Below are positions 22,858-32,102 of a stretch of DNA of 39,668 bases, piece by piece; positions within the stretch are counted from its first letter, which is position 1, and every line of letters begins with the position of its first letter. The stretch covers positions 1 to 39,668 of the forward strand of contig JALOMS010000002.1 in the NCBI GenBank assembly GCA_025455345.1, read 5' to 3'. A program made the translations under genes and the position numbers. The notes below the pieces were generated by a model that was not told the origin of the DNA, did no database searches, and saw nothing but the letters and a program-made list of their open reading frames with translations. The DNA comes from Thermoflexibacter sp. GTDB taxonomy: Bacteria > Bacteroidota > Bacteroidia > Cytophagales > Thermoflexibacteraceae.

Positions 22858-25800
22858 TCAATTACTTGTAAATACATTTAGCCAGCCTTTACAGCTCTTT
22901 CCATCTGAAGAAGTAACCATGTAATAATATACACCAGCGATTCCTTCGCCTTTCCAATCGTTTTGATAATTATCACTTTGGTAAACGAGCTTCCCCCAAC
23001 GGTTATAAATTTCTATTTTCACCCCTAAAATGGGCGAATTAAAAATCAGTGTTTCATTTTTTCCATCTCCATTGGGTGTAATGACATTGGGGAAAATGAA
23101 TTCCTCTATTGCCACATTTTGAACGAATTGATTAGTACATCTTCCTTCTCTGGCGATTAAGGAGATTCTATAATTGCCATTTTGTGAATATTTGAATGGG
23201 GGAGGTTCCTGCCCTGTAAAAGTTTGTCCATTGCCTAAGTCCCAAAAGAAATTTGCCCTCGCTGGGCTTGTATTCACTAATCTTACTGTGGGAAAAGGAG
23301 CGCAAAAGTCTTCATAATTGACCGCGAAGCTTACGGTAGTGAGGTTGGCAACATTGACTAAGGTAGAAAGTTCTTGTACGCAACCTTCTCTGCGTGTTAT
23401 GCTTACAGTATATCGTGTGGTCTGCGTAGGGCTTGCGATGGGATTGGCGATATTAGGATTGCTCAAGCCTGTGGCAGGACTCCATCGGTAAGAAATTCCT
23501 CCCGTGGCGATTAATTGGAGGGTTTCGTTGTTACATAGCGTTGTATCTCTGTTTACAGAAGGCGTAATGTCAGGAATAATAGACACGGAAATCATTTGAG
23601 AAAAACGATTAGAGCAGGCTCCTCTCTGTGCGGTCAAAGAAATTTGATAATTACCACTTTGTTGATACCTTATTGGGGGAGGGTTTTGCCCTGTAAAAGT
23701 TTGTCCATTTCCAAAATCCCAAACGAAATTAGTAGCATCTGTACTTGTATTCGTTAGTCTAATCGTAGGAGAAGGAGCGCAGATGTCTTCTGTTCTGACA
23801 GAAAAATTGGCGATGGGGTTTGCTACACTTACAATAACAGAAGTATCTCTACGACAATTGTCGCGATTAATAATAGTTACAGTATATCTTGTCGTTTGTA
23901 TAGGCTGGGCAATAGGATTGGGAATGTTGGGGTTACTCAGACCTGTGGCTGGCTGCCAAAGATAAGAGTTCCCTCCCGTCGCATTCAATTGTAGGCTTTG
24001 TCCTCTACATATTATGGTATCTCTGGTGAGTGTTATCGGGGGGAGGTCAGCCTGAACCACTATGGATAAATCTTGCGTAGCAATATTGGTGCAATTCCCT
24101 GTTTTGGCTGTCAAAGAGATGCGATAATTCCCTGTACGTGTATATTTGAAAGGGGGTGGGGTTCTACCCAAAAAAGCCCTTCCATCACCCAAATCCCAAA
24201 TATACTCGGAGGCAGTTGGGCTTGTATTGTTTAGTCTAACCGTAGGGGAGTTATCGCAAAGATTATCTAATGTAAAATTAAAACTTGCCAAAGGATTTAC
24301 AATGGTAATAAGGATAGATGTATCTCTGGAGCAACCTTCGGCATTCGCCACTGTTACTGTATAACGTGTAGTTTGATTAGGTCGTGCCACTGGCGTAGCA
24401 ATGTTGGGGTTGTCTAAACCTTCTGCGGGACTCCAACGATAAATAGTTCCGCCTGTGGCTCTTAGTTGCAAAGCTCCTCCTCTACATATTATTGTATCTC
24501 TATTTACTGTGGGATTTGTAACTGCAAATACAGTAATGGTATCATAAGCAAACAAAGTCGCACAAGTCAATCTACTGCTCACTCTTTGCCTAACGACATA
24601 CCTTCCTGGTTGTGTAAAGGTATAAATAGGCTCACTTGTTTGAGTAACCAAAAGACCATTACCAATATTCCATTCTATTTCCTGAGCGTTTGCGCTTTGG
24701 TTTTGGAAACGAATACGCAAGGGAGCGCAACCTCTCCGTCTTTCTGCGCCCGTAGAGGCATCCAAAGGTCGTAAGCCTGCTCTCAAAATCTCAATATCTA
24801 TCTTAAATGCCGCATTATTACATCCTTCTGTATCTGAGGCTGTGGGAGCGGCATTATTTACTCGCGACCATACACCAGGGGTAGTAAAAAATCGGTTAGA
24901 GCGACATACACAAGCGGCATGATATACTACTCCTTTCTTGTCGAAACGGCACGTTCCTCCATCTATGTGGTCGCCTTCTCCACCAACTCCACCAAAAAAT
25001 GTCCCATACAATAGAGATTTGGCATCTTTTTCTAAAAGCATTAAGTGAAAATCTAATCCATCGGTAGTAGTCCTAATCGCATCTGCGGTAACAGGCAAAC
25101 CAACAGAAGAACTATTGGCAGGATAGCCTTGTTGCAAATTTCCTCCCCAGCCTGCGACATACAAGTTCCCACACTGATTGACCAAAAAGGCAGTCAAAGA
25201 CAAATCAGGAGAGCCGCGCCTTGCTCCTATAACCGTTGACCAGAAAGAGGTGCTAAGCGTAGGATTGAGTTTTTGGATAAATTGACCGCTATTGGGATTG
25301 TTATAAACTCCTTGACTAATAGGATATTGTCCACGGGTATTGCCAAGAATATAGACATTATCTTCTGTATCCAAATCTAAAAATAAGGCTTGGTCGTATT
25401 CTGATGTTCCTAAGTAAGAACCATCTAAAAAAGTACCGTTGGTTGTATATCGCACTACAAAACCATCAGAAGTGCCGCCCTGATAAGTCGGACGAAAGGC
25501 AGTCGCAGATGTGCGAATATTATTGCTGGTAGTACTTCCACAAACTAAAATTTCATTCTTTTTATTGATTTTTACTGAATATCCTACATCAAGCCCACTG
25601 CCACCCCAATAGGTACTCCAAAGTAAATTGTTTAATCCTTGACTAATTTTGATAAATACAGCATCTTGCAAACCTAATAAGTTGGTTTGTGTTGCCGTCT
25701 GCAAGGGGAAATTAGTTGAACGTGTAGTAGAGGCAATATAAACGTTATTTAGATTATCTACATTGACCTCACCTCTTAGCTCGTCCCCGTAGTTATGCAC

Positions 25801-27102
25801 AAAGGTAGAACCAAAGATATTTAAACCGTCATTTCCTGAGCCACCGAGATAGGTAGATGCCAAAAGTGCATTCCCAGATTCAGTAAGGGTACTGACAAAT
25901 ATATCACTGCCATTGTTGTAAGGAATCCCGCCGATTGCCTCAAAACTATTTCGTCCATCTCCTCCGTTGTATGTCCTATCAAAAGCACCAAAACTTGTGG
26001 GGAAATTGACAGAACTTGTTGTCCCCATGACGACTAATTGGTTTAACCCATTCACTACCAAACTATGAGGCACTTCTGAAGATGTACCACCTATAAAAGT
26101 TGCATAAAGTTGTCGCGTTCCCGTAGGGTTGTATTTGGTAATTCCAACATCTATTAAACCTCCAAAAAATCGCTGAAAAGCACCAACAGTAGTGGGGAAA
26201 TTTACTCCAAATACAGTCCCTGCGGTGTAGAGATTTCCCAAAGAGTCATACGTTGCTGTATTGCCCCAGTTGTTAGCGGTAGAGCCAGAAAAAGTAGAGA
26301 ATACCAATTGGGGGTCAATGACCAAAGGCAGATTCGTATTATAATCTCCCAATTCAAAACCTACAATATGATTATCTTTTAAAATAAATTGAGAAGGTAT
26401 TTCTACTTTTTCTCCATTAATTATCTGATAAGTATATGGTTTTTTCTCCCCAAAAGTATGGACAGACGTTTCTATTTCTAAATAACCGTCATCTCTAATT
26501 TGTATTTTATCTGCACCTTCATATTGCAATTGGATTAAATGCGGATTTGCACCAGCCTCTACGACAAACTCATATTTTAATCGCTCACCCTGCGTAAAAA
26601 ATCTAAAGCTAATGCCCTTATAAATAGATAAATAATTGACTTCTTTGAAGGAACTTACGTTACTTGCCCACTTGTTCTCATCTTCCCCAATAAAATAATT
26701 ACGCATAGCCCCTGTTTGCCCTTTGCCATTGATAAAAGGTTGTGGATTAGCATTTAGGAAGGTTACTGATACCCCGTGTCCCCTGATATTATACTTAGAT
26801 TCGTTAGGCTGTTGCTTATCCTCAACTCTTGCTTTTATACTATTATGCTCTTCTTTTTTCTTAGGGTGTCTGAGTTCTCCAATAGCTTCTCCGTCATAGA
26901 AGCCATAGTGTAGTCCATTTTTCTTTAAAAATAAAAAACCGTTAGGTATTTCTGCTCGGAAAATGACCTCTTTCTCCCATTGATTTTTATTCTCCGTAAA
27001 CTGGAATAAAGGAGAGGTTTCTGTCTGTGGCGATTTGATGTCCACCTGAGCAAATGAGCAAAGGGAAACGGCTAATAATACACAAATCAAATAAACTCGC
27101 AT
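22858..27102 (-). CDS. Large secreted beta-propeller/PKD protein with gliding-type C-terminal sorting domain
   Basis: 1414 residues from the Met at 27102, which opens a clear signal peptide (MRVYLICVLLAVSLCSFAQ); an in-frame ATG 22 codons upstream lacks signal-like features. Residues ~264-735 contain SBBP-type propeller repeats (FSTFSGSTANNWGN, STYLGGSGNDGLN, STYWGGSGLDVGY, GTFFGGVGGEGD). From ~790 on there are PKD/Ig-like domains, including about three tandem units of ~158 residues with the pattern NRDTIICRG...LQLxATGG...TTRYTV and WDxGNGQTFTGxxPPP. The final ~80 residues (FPNVITPNGDGKNE, YNRWGKLVYQSDNY, GVYYYMV) are the gliding motility-associated/T9SS type B sorting domain, so the protein should be exported through the type IX system to the cell surface. 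It may act in adhesion or motility. Confidence 0.9.
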   Translation of the reverse strand: MRVYLICVLLAVSLCSFAQVDIKSPQTETSPLFQFTENKNQWEKEVIFRAEIPNGFLFLKKNGLHYGFYDGEAIGELRHPKKKEEHNSIKARVEDKQQPNESKYNIRGHGVSVTFLNANPQPFINGKGQTGAMRNYFIGEDENKWASNVSSFKEVNYLSIYKGISFRFFTQGERLKYEFVVEAGANPHLIQLQYEGADKIQIRDDGYLEIETSVHTFGEKKPYTYQIINGEKVEIPSQFILKDNHIVGFELGDYNTNLPLVIDPQLVFSTFSGSTANNWGNTATYDSLGNLYTAGTVFGVNFPTTVGAFQRFFGGLIDVGITKYNPTGTRQLYATFIGGTSSEVPHSLVVNGLNQLVVMGTTSSVNFPTSFGAFDRTYNGGDGRNSFEAIGGIPYNNGSDIFVSTLTESGNALLASTYLGGSGNDGLNIFGSTFVHNYGDELRGEVNVDNLNNVYIASTTRSTNFPLQTATQTNLLGLQDAVFIKISQGLNNLLWSTYWGGSGLDVGYSVKINKKNEILVCGSTTSNNIRTSATAFRPTYQGGTSDGFVVRYTTNGTFLDGSYLGTSEYDQALFLDLDTEDNVYILGNTRGQYPISQGVYNNPNSGQFIQKLNPTLSTSFWSTVIGARRGSPDLSLTAFLVNQCGNLYVAGWGGNLQQGYPANSSSVGLPVTADAIRTTTDGLDFHLMLLEKDAKSLLYGTFFGGVGGEGDHIDGGTCRFDKKGVVYHAACVCRSNRFFTTPGVWSRVNNAAPTASDTEGCNNAAFKIDIEILRAGLRPLDASTGAERRRGCAPLRIRFQNQSANAQEIEWNIGNGLLVTQTSEPIYTFTQPGRYVVRQRVSSRLTCATLFAYDTITVFAVTNPTVNRDTIICRGGALQLRATGGTIYRWSPAEGLDNPNIATPVARPNQTTRYTVTVANAEGCSRDTSILITIVNPLASFNFTLDNLCDNSPTVRLNNTSPTASEYIWDLGDGRAFLGRTPPPFKYTRTGNYRISLTAKTGNCTNIATQDLSIVVQADLPPITLTRDTIICRGQSLQLNATGGNSYLWQPATGLSNPNIPNPIAQPIQTTRYTVTIINRDNCRRDTSVIVSVANPIANFSVRTEDICAPSPTIRLTNTSTDATNFVWDFGNGQTFTGQNPPPIRYQQSGNYQISLTAQRGACSNRFSQMISVSIIPDITPSVNRDTTLCNNETLQLIATGGISYRWSPATGLSNPNIANPIASPTQTTRYTVSITRREGCVQELSTLVNVANLTTVSFAVNYEDFCAPFPTVRLVNTSPARANFFWDLGNGQTFTGQEPPPFKYSQNGNYRISLIAREGRCTNQFVQNVAIEEFIFPNVITPNGDGKNETLIFNSPILGVKIEIYNRWGKLVYQSDNYQNDWKGEGIAGVYYYMVTSSDGKSCKGWLNVFTSN

Positions 27103-27240
27103 GAGATTGGAAGAATAATAATGTTTGATAAATAAGATATAAGTTGGGTTCAAAAACTCTATAAACAAAGATACGAAAAGAAATTCAGATTGGGTTGCAA
27201 AAGGTAAAGAAAAACCAATAGATGTACTAAGACAAATAAA

Positions 27241-27275
27241 AAAAGCAGATTAGACAACCTAATCTGCTTTTTTTA
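27241..27275 (-). terminator. Rho-independent terminator (bidirectional in form)
   Basis: AAAAGCAGATTAG and CTAATCTGCTTTT form a 13-bp perfect stem with a 5-base loop, flanked by T runs on the plus strand and A runs that become T on the minus strand. It lies 17 bases past the stop of the TPR gene at 27292 and so terminates that minus-strand transcript before the surface-protein gene. Confidence 0.85.
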
Positions 27276-27291
27276 TGATAAAAGGGAAAAT

Positions 27292-28740
27292 CTATTCTTC
27301 TATAAGTTTGACTTCTCCTGCACCTGCGTCCTGCATCTCCTCTTCTTGTAACTCTGTCAAAGCCCCTGGCAATCCTTCCATTTCGGCTCGTGCCGCGTGC
27401 ATGTATTTATTACTTTTTTGAGCTATTTTGAAGTTTTCTATGGCAAAATAATTTTGAGAAGCAGGGTCTCCTTCTGGCGATTTTGCCGCATCTTTCATAA
27501 TAATCCCCAAGGCAAATGCAAAACGGGCTTTGAGGTCAGTAGGAAGATCTTCAGACTCTGTAACGTTCTGCAAATCAGAAGCCGCATCATTAAACTTACC
27601 TACTTTATAGAGAGCAATTGCTTTCCAAAGCACTACTTGCAGGTTTGTTGGGAAAAACTTCAAACATTCATTGGCAGAAAGTGCCGCACCATCAAAATTA
27701 TAAGTTTCAAATTGTAATTTACACAAACGGCAATAAACACTTGCTCTTCTCTTTTCATCTTTATTAATCTTCACTGAATCTTCTAATAGTTTAATGCCTC
27801 TTTGCTTACCTTTTACCGACTCCTTCATCGTGGTTATTTTTACCTCTAAGTCTTTGGGTTCTCTGTACTTAGGGTCCATCTGTAAGGCTCTGGTAACGGC
27901 TTCTTGTGCTTTATCATAATTAAAAATATCAAAATAAGCAACAGCTATATCGTACTGATAGCTTGGCAATAACAAAGCAACGCGCTTTTTGAATTTGCCA
28001 AAATCTGCTTGCTTCAAAAATACAAGAGAACTGTCAAATTTCCCTTTTTTATTATAAGAATACCCTATTTCATAATTAAATCTGTCTAAATCTCGTGGCG
28101 GTTTAATAGTTGCCATCTGCCCTGCCTCATTGCGTGCTTTGTACTTTGCAAAGTTTTTCAACATAAATTTTGCTTTAGTAATCGCCGAGTCATAGCGTCC
28201 CAATTTGTTCAGATTTCTAATTTCCATATACATAATATCTCCATTAGAAGGGTCTAATTTTTTGGCTTGCTCCACCAAGGAAGGAATAGAATCAAATTTT
28301 TGGGTAACATTCATTAAGGTAATGACTCTATTGAGCGTTTCTAACTTAGTTTTAGAATCAGTATCAAACTGTGCCGCTCTTTTATAATAAGAAGCCGCCG
28401 TAGCAAAATCTTTTTTTGCCTTTTCATAGCTCACAGCTAACATTTTGAGCGCATCTACATAATCATTTTTCCTACCAACTGCTCCTTCAAAGGCTTTGAT
28501 AGCATTATCAATATCCCCTAACGCCCTATGACACAGCCCCATATCATAAAAATATCTTGCCGCCTTCTCTCCCTTCTCTAACTTGATAGCTTCTTGGTAC
28601 AATTGAATAGCAATATCATATTTTTTTGCTTTACGCGCTCTATCTGCTTCCAAATACTTATCCAAACCATCTTGGGCAAATGTACTACTCAATGATAGAA
28701 TCGTAATAACCAACACTAAATATATCCTTATAATTTTCAT
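27292..28740 (-). CDS. Secreted tetratricopeptide (TPR) repeat protein
   Basis: 482 residues with an N-terminal signal peptide (MKIIRIYLVLVITILSLSSTFAQ), so periplasmic or outer-membrane associated. TPR units are visible from residue ~27: YDIAIQLYQEAIKLEKGEKAA, DIDNAIKAFEGAVGRK, FATAASYYKRAAQFD, YDSAITKAKFML, FDSSLVFLKQAD, YDKAQEAVTRALQMDP and FDGAALSANECLKFFP. The C-terminus is acidic (EEEMQDAGAG). TPR arrays act as protein-protein scaffolds; the partner is unknown. It lies upstream of a T9SS-exported protein and head-to-head with the atp operon; neither relation proves function. Confidence 0.85.
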   Translation of the reverse strand: MKIIRIYLVLVITILSLSSTFAQDGLDKYLEADRARKAKKYDIAIQLYQEAIKLEKGEKAARYFYDMGLCHRALGDIDNAIKAFEGAVGRKNDYVDALKMLAVSYEKAKKDFATAASYYKRAAQFDTDSKTKLETLNRVITLMNVTQKFDSIPSLVEQAKKLDPSNGDIMYMEIRNLNKLGRYDSAITKAKFMLKNFAKYKARNEAGQMATIKPPRDLDRFNYEIGYSYNKKGKFDSSLVFLKQADFGKFKKRVALLLPSYQYDIAVAYFDIFNYDKAQEAVTRALQMDPKYREPKDLEVKITTMKESVKGKQRGIKLLEDSVKINKDEKRRASVYCRLCKLQFETYNFDGAALSANECLKFFPTNLQVVLWKAIALYKVGKFNDAASDLQNVTESEDLPTDLKARFAFALGIIMKDAAKSPEGDPASQNYFAIENFKIAQKSNKYMHAARAEMEGLPGALTELQEEEMQDAGAGEVKLIEE

Positions 28741-29195
28741 ATAGTAAAAGATTTATTAAAATGCTTATTAAAATCAAATTCAGTTATAATAAAATAATTT
28801 TTTAACACACCATAGCAAAAAGCATACTTAAATTCTATAAAATGAACGAGATAATTATATAATTTATTTGTAATCAAATAGATACAAATGAAAAATTAAC
28901 AAATTTTAGTCAAATCCTTTTTAGATTGTTCAAATATCGTATAAAATTAGTACAAATCTTTCTTAATTTTTCACAAAATTAGTAATGAGAATAGTATTTT
29001 TCATTAAAATCCAATGAATAAAACAATCCAGACATTATCTTCATAGATTATAGAAGGAAATTTTGCTAACTTATTTGAAATTATCACTTTGTTGTCTAAA
29101 TTGCGCCAAAATTATAGCTGTGTTATAGAATTTTAGTGAATATTTTTTTGATTATTAGGAACTTAATCGAATTTTAAGCGGATAAACATTCAAAA
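28741..29195. other. AT-rich divergent promoter region between the TPR gene and atpB
   Basis: A 455-bp gap without a plausible gene on either strand. It must hold the divergent promoters for the TPR gene (minus) and the atp operon (plus). CAAAATTA at 28974-28981, the reverse of TAATTTTG, is a possible -7 element for the minus strand but sits far from the start. I see no clear -33/-7 pair for atpB. Confidence 0.4.
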
Positions 29196-30266
29196 ATGAA
29201 AACATATACAAATAGATTCTTACTTTCATTTTTCTTACTTTTTTTGATTTTAGGTATATCTGTGCCTCCAGCGAACGCAAGGGAAGGTGGTAATGAAGGG
29301 GAAAAGTTTAATCCCAAAGATATGATTATGCACCACGTCATGGATAGCTATGAATGGCACTTATTGGATTATAAAGATGCTAATGGAGAAGAACATCCTG
29401 TAAGCATCCCACTCCCTGTTATATTATTTACAGATGGTAGCTTAGATGTTTTTATGTCAAGTTCTTTTCATCATGGGAAAGAACAAGTCATCAAAGGAAG
29501 CAATGTCTATCGCATGGACGAGCATGGTCATATCAAAGAAGCCAATGGGAAGAAAATAATAGACATCTCAATTACTAAGAATGTGGCTTCTATGTTTATC
29601 GGTGCGCTTATAATAATTTGGTTATTTACTTCATTAGCAAAGGCATACGTCAAACAAGCAGGCAAAGCTCCCAAGGGGACGCAAAACTTCTTTGAGATGA
29701 TTATAGTTTTTATTCGCGATGAGGTAGTCATTCCCAATCTTGGAGAAAAGCACTATAAAAAATACCTTCCTTACCTACTTACTTTATTTTTCTTTATTTG
29801 GGTAAATAATATGCTGGGCTTGATACCTGGAGGTGCGAATACTTCTGGTAATATTGCTTTTACCATGACTTTGGCGGTGATTACCTTCTTAGTTACCAAT
29901 ATTTCAGGAAATAAGGAGTATTGGGGGCATATTTTTTGGACACCGGGTGTACCAAAACTATTGATGATTATCTTAGCTCCTATCGAGTTTATTGGCATTT
30001 TCACCAAGCCTTTTGCCTTGATGATTCGTCTTTTTGCCAATATTACAGGTGGACACATTATCATATTGAGTTTAGTTAGTTTTGCGTTTATTTTCAAGAG
30101 TATGACCGTAGGTTTTGCGGCTTCGGCAGGAGTAGTAGTGATGATGTTCTTAGAACTTTTTGTTGCCGCTTTGCAATCTTATATCTTTACGCTTTTGACT
30201 TCCCTATTCATAGGAATGGCAATTGCCGAACACGAGCATGAACACGAACACGCAGAGCATCATTAA
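29196..30266 (+). CDS. atpB: F0F1 ATP synthase subunit a
   Basis: 356 residues, long for the family because of a bacteroidetal N-terminal extension: a signal-like segment (FLLSFFLLFLILGISVPPANA) and a ~120-residue extracytoplasmic domain before the usual helices. The membrane part holds KPFALMIRLFANITGGHI with the essential Arg278 that faces the c-ring, and the last helices with LFVAALQSYIFTLLTSLFIGMAI. The C-terminus is a short His/Glu repeat (EHEHEHEHAEHH). It forms the proton half-channel with subunit c. First gene of atpBEFHA. Confidence 0.95.
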   Translation: MKTYTNRFLLSFFLLFLILGISVPPANAREGGNEGEKFNPKDMIMHHVMDSYEWHLLDYKDANGEEHPVSIPLPVILFTDGSLDVFMSSSFHHGKEQVIKGSNVYRMDEHGHIKEANGKKIIDISITKNVASMFIGALIIIWLFTSLAKAYVKQAGKAPKGTQNFFEMIIVFIRDEVVIPNLGEKHYKKYLPYLLTLFFFIWVNNMLGLIPGGANTSGNIAFTMTLAVITFLVTNISGNKEYWGHIFWTPGVPKLLMIILAPIEFIGIFTKPFALMIRLFANITGGHIIILSLVSFAFIFKSMTVGFAASAGVVVMMFLELFVAALQSYIFTLLTSLFIGMAIAEHEHEHEHAEHH

Positions 30267-30407
30267 GCGTTTAATTACTAATTCTTAATGACTAATTACT
30301 TTAATTTATTCATTATCAATCAAGTATTTATGTTAAGATTAGTAATTCATCATTCGTAATTAGTAATTTAGATTTGTTTTTATAATTCATATTTAATTTT
30401 TAAAACT
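30267..30407. repeat. Degenerate ATTAGTAATTCATAAT-type spacer
   Basis: The atpB-atpE spacer is made of degenerate repeats of TAATTACTAATTC, ATTAGTAATT and similar words. The same vocabulary returns in the atpE-atpF and atpH-atpA spacers. Confidence 0.55.
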
Positions 30408-30665
30408 ATGTTAGCTAATTTATTATTGGAAATCGGTGGTAGCATGAGTACACTTGGCGCAGGTATTGGCGCAGGTTTGGCGGTAATCGGTGCAGGTGTA
30501 GGCATTAGCGGTGTGGGTGGTCGCGCGATGGAAGCTATGGCTCGTCAGCCAGAAATCTTTGGCAAGTTGCAAACTGCAATGATTATTGCGGCGGCTTTGG
30601 TCGAAGGTGCGGCTCTTTTCGCTATCGTTGTTTGCTTGCTTATCGCAGGTAATCCAAACGCATAA
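30408..30665 (+). CDS. atpE: F0F1 ATP synthase subunit c
   Basis: 85 residues with two transmembrane helices: a glycine-rich first helix (GAGIGAGLAVIGAGVGISGVGG), the polar loop ARQPE that contacts the central stalk, and a second helix with the ion-binding Glu66 (ALVEGAALFAIV). The residue after the Glu is Gly and the Na+-type Gln/Thr pattern is not obvious, so proton coupling is likely. Subunit c forms the rotor ring and is needed in many copies. The gene has its own wide spacers on both sides and is followed by a stable hairpin. Confidence 0.96.
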   Translation: MLANLLLEIGGSMSTLGAGIGAGLAVIGAGVGISGVGGRAMEAMARQPEIFGKLQTAMIIAAALVEGAALFAIVVCLLIAGNPNA

Positions 30666-30689
30666 CTCTAACTACGCATAACTCTAACT

Positions 30690-30726
30690 ACAGGACATTC
30701 AGGCGGATTGCGCCTGATAGTCCTGT
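30690..30726 (+). terminator. Strong hairpin after atpE (transcript-end or stoichiometry control)
   Basis: ACAGGAC and GTCCTGT form an outer stem, CAGGCG and CGCCTG an inner stem, with a symmetric 3-base internal loop and GATTG at the tip. It is followed by TTTGTTTGTT, not a clean T run. It lies inside the operon, 25 bases after the atpE stop, and would fit partial termination or protection of the atpE message, which raises subunit c output. Two direct copies of CATAACTCTAACTA sit just before it (30661-30674 and 30677-30690). Confidence 0.55.
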
Positions 30727-30902
30727 TTGTTTGTTATAAATAAGCTAATAATTTATTAATGAGCGATTTAGTATTTGTACTTTACAATTAACAATTCATA
30801 ATATAGTAATTTGTAATTATCCATTAGTAATTCATAATTATTCATTAGTAATTACATATAAGACATTTATAATTCATAACTTATAACTCATAACAGAATA
30901 AA
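30727..30902. repeat. Degenerate ATTAGTAATTCATAAT-type spacer
   Basis: Between the atpE hairpin and atpF the sequence is a string of words such as CATTAGTAATTCATAATTA and AATTCATAACTTATAACTCATAAC. No gene is visible. Confidence 0.55.
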
Positions 30903-31397
30903 ATGGATTTAGTAACACCGGGCGTAGGTCTAATATTTTGGACAGCATTGACATTTATCATTGTTTTGTTGATTCTTCGTAGATTTGCTTGGAAGCCAAT
31001 CTTAGGTGCTTTAGATGAAAGAGAAAAGAGTATCGCAGAATCTTTGGAGGCGGCAGAAAAAGCAAAACAAGAAATGGCAACACTCAATTTAGAAAACCAA
31101 AAACTCTTACAAGAAGCCAAGTCTGAAAGGGAGAAAATTTTGAGAGATGCCAAAACGGTAGCCGAGAGATTGGTTAATGAAGCCAAAGAAAGAGCGATAG
31201 AAGAAAGTAATCGAATCATCGCTTCGGCTCAGGAAGCTATACGCAATGAGAAACAAGCCGCAATGACTGAAGTAAGAAATCAAGTGGCTCATTTGTCTTT
31301 GACCATTGCTGAAAAATTGCTTAGAAATGAGTTGAGTAATAAATCTACTCAAATAGATTTAGCAAAATCTTTTATGAACGAAATTAAAGAAAACTAA
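30903..31397 (+). CDS. atpF: F0F1 ATP synthase subunit b
   Basis: 164 residues. A single N-terminal membrane helix (VGLIFWTALTFIIVLLILRRF) is followed by a long charged helix (residues ~35-150, KAKQEMATLNLENQKLLQEAK and so on) that forms the peripheral stalk coiled coil and binds delta and alpha. Length is standard. The stop is one base before the atpH start, so the two are coupled. Confidence 0.95.
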   Translation: MDLVTPGVGLIFWTALTFIIVLLILRRFAWKPILGALDEREKSIAESLEAAEKAKQEMATLNLENQKLLQEAKSEREKILRDAKTVAERLVNEAKERAIEESNRIIASAQEAIRNEKQAAMTEVRNQVAHLSLTIAEKLLRNELSNKSTQIDLAKSFMNEIKEN

Positions 31398-31398
31398 A

Positions 31399-31956
31399 AT
31401 GTCAGAAATCAGAGTAGCTACGAGATATGCAAAATCCTTAATCGAACTTGCTGAAGAAAAAGGAGTTTTGGAGTCTATAAATAATGATATGCTATTATTT
31501 ACGAATACCTGTGATAAAGCAAGAGACCTCAAGCTCATGTTGAGAAATCCTATTATTAACAGGGATGCAAAATTGAAATCGCTGAATCGCATTTTTGCAA
31601 ATCATTTCAATCAAATAACACTTGCTTTTTTTGACATCTTAGTGAAAAAGCACAGAGAATCCATCTTAGACGTAATTGCCAAAGAGTTTCATAGACAGTA
31701 CAATGAAAAAATGCATATAGAAAATGCGGTGATTACAACTCCTTTTGTATTGACAGATGAGCTTAGAAACAGTTTTATGGCAGCAGTAGAGGAACTTTCT
31801 GGTAGAAAAGTAGAACTTAAGGAGAAAATAAATCCAGAATTGATAGGTGGGTTTGTATTACAAATCAATGATAAACAGATAGATACTTCCATTAGTAGTC
31901 GTTTGAAAGAGCTAAGAGTCAAGTTCTCCGAAAATCCATATATCAGAGAGTTCTAA
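31399..31956 (+). CDS. atpH: F0F1 ATP synthase subunit delta
   Basis: 185 residues, typical of OSCP/delta. The N-terminus RVATRYAKSLIELAEEKG and the C-terminal segment INPELIGGFVLQINDKQIDTSI are family signatures. It links the F1 head to the subunit b stalk. It sits in the conserved atpF-atpH-atpA order. Confidence 0.95.
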   Translation: MSEIRVATRYAKSLIELAEEKGVLESINNDMLLFTNTCDKARDLKLMLRNPIINRDAKLKSLNRIFANHFNQITLAFFDILVKKHRESILDVIAKEFHRQYNEKMHIENAVITTPFVLTDELRNSFMAAVEELSGRKVELKEKINPELIGGFVLQINDKQIDTSISSRLKELRVKFSENPYIREF

Positions 31957-32102
31957 GATTCAAATTACTCATTGTATAATTACTAATTTTTATAATTACG
32001 TTTGTATTTTATTTATAATTGGTATTATATAATTGGTATTGATAAATGTAATTAATCATTGGTAATTAGTAATTTAATTAGTCATTAAAATATATAAATA
32101 AC
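31957..32102. repeat. Degenerate AT-rich repeat spacer between atpH and atpA
   Basis: The spacer contains TAATTACTAATTTTTATAATTAC, split here into short words, plus ATTGGTATTATATAATTGGTATT and CATTGGTAATTAGTAATT. It belongs to the same repeat vocabulary as the spacers around atpE. Confidence 0.5.
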
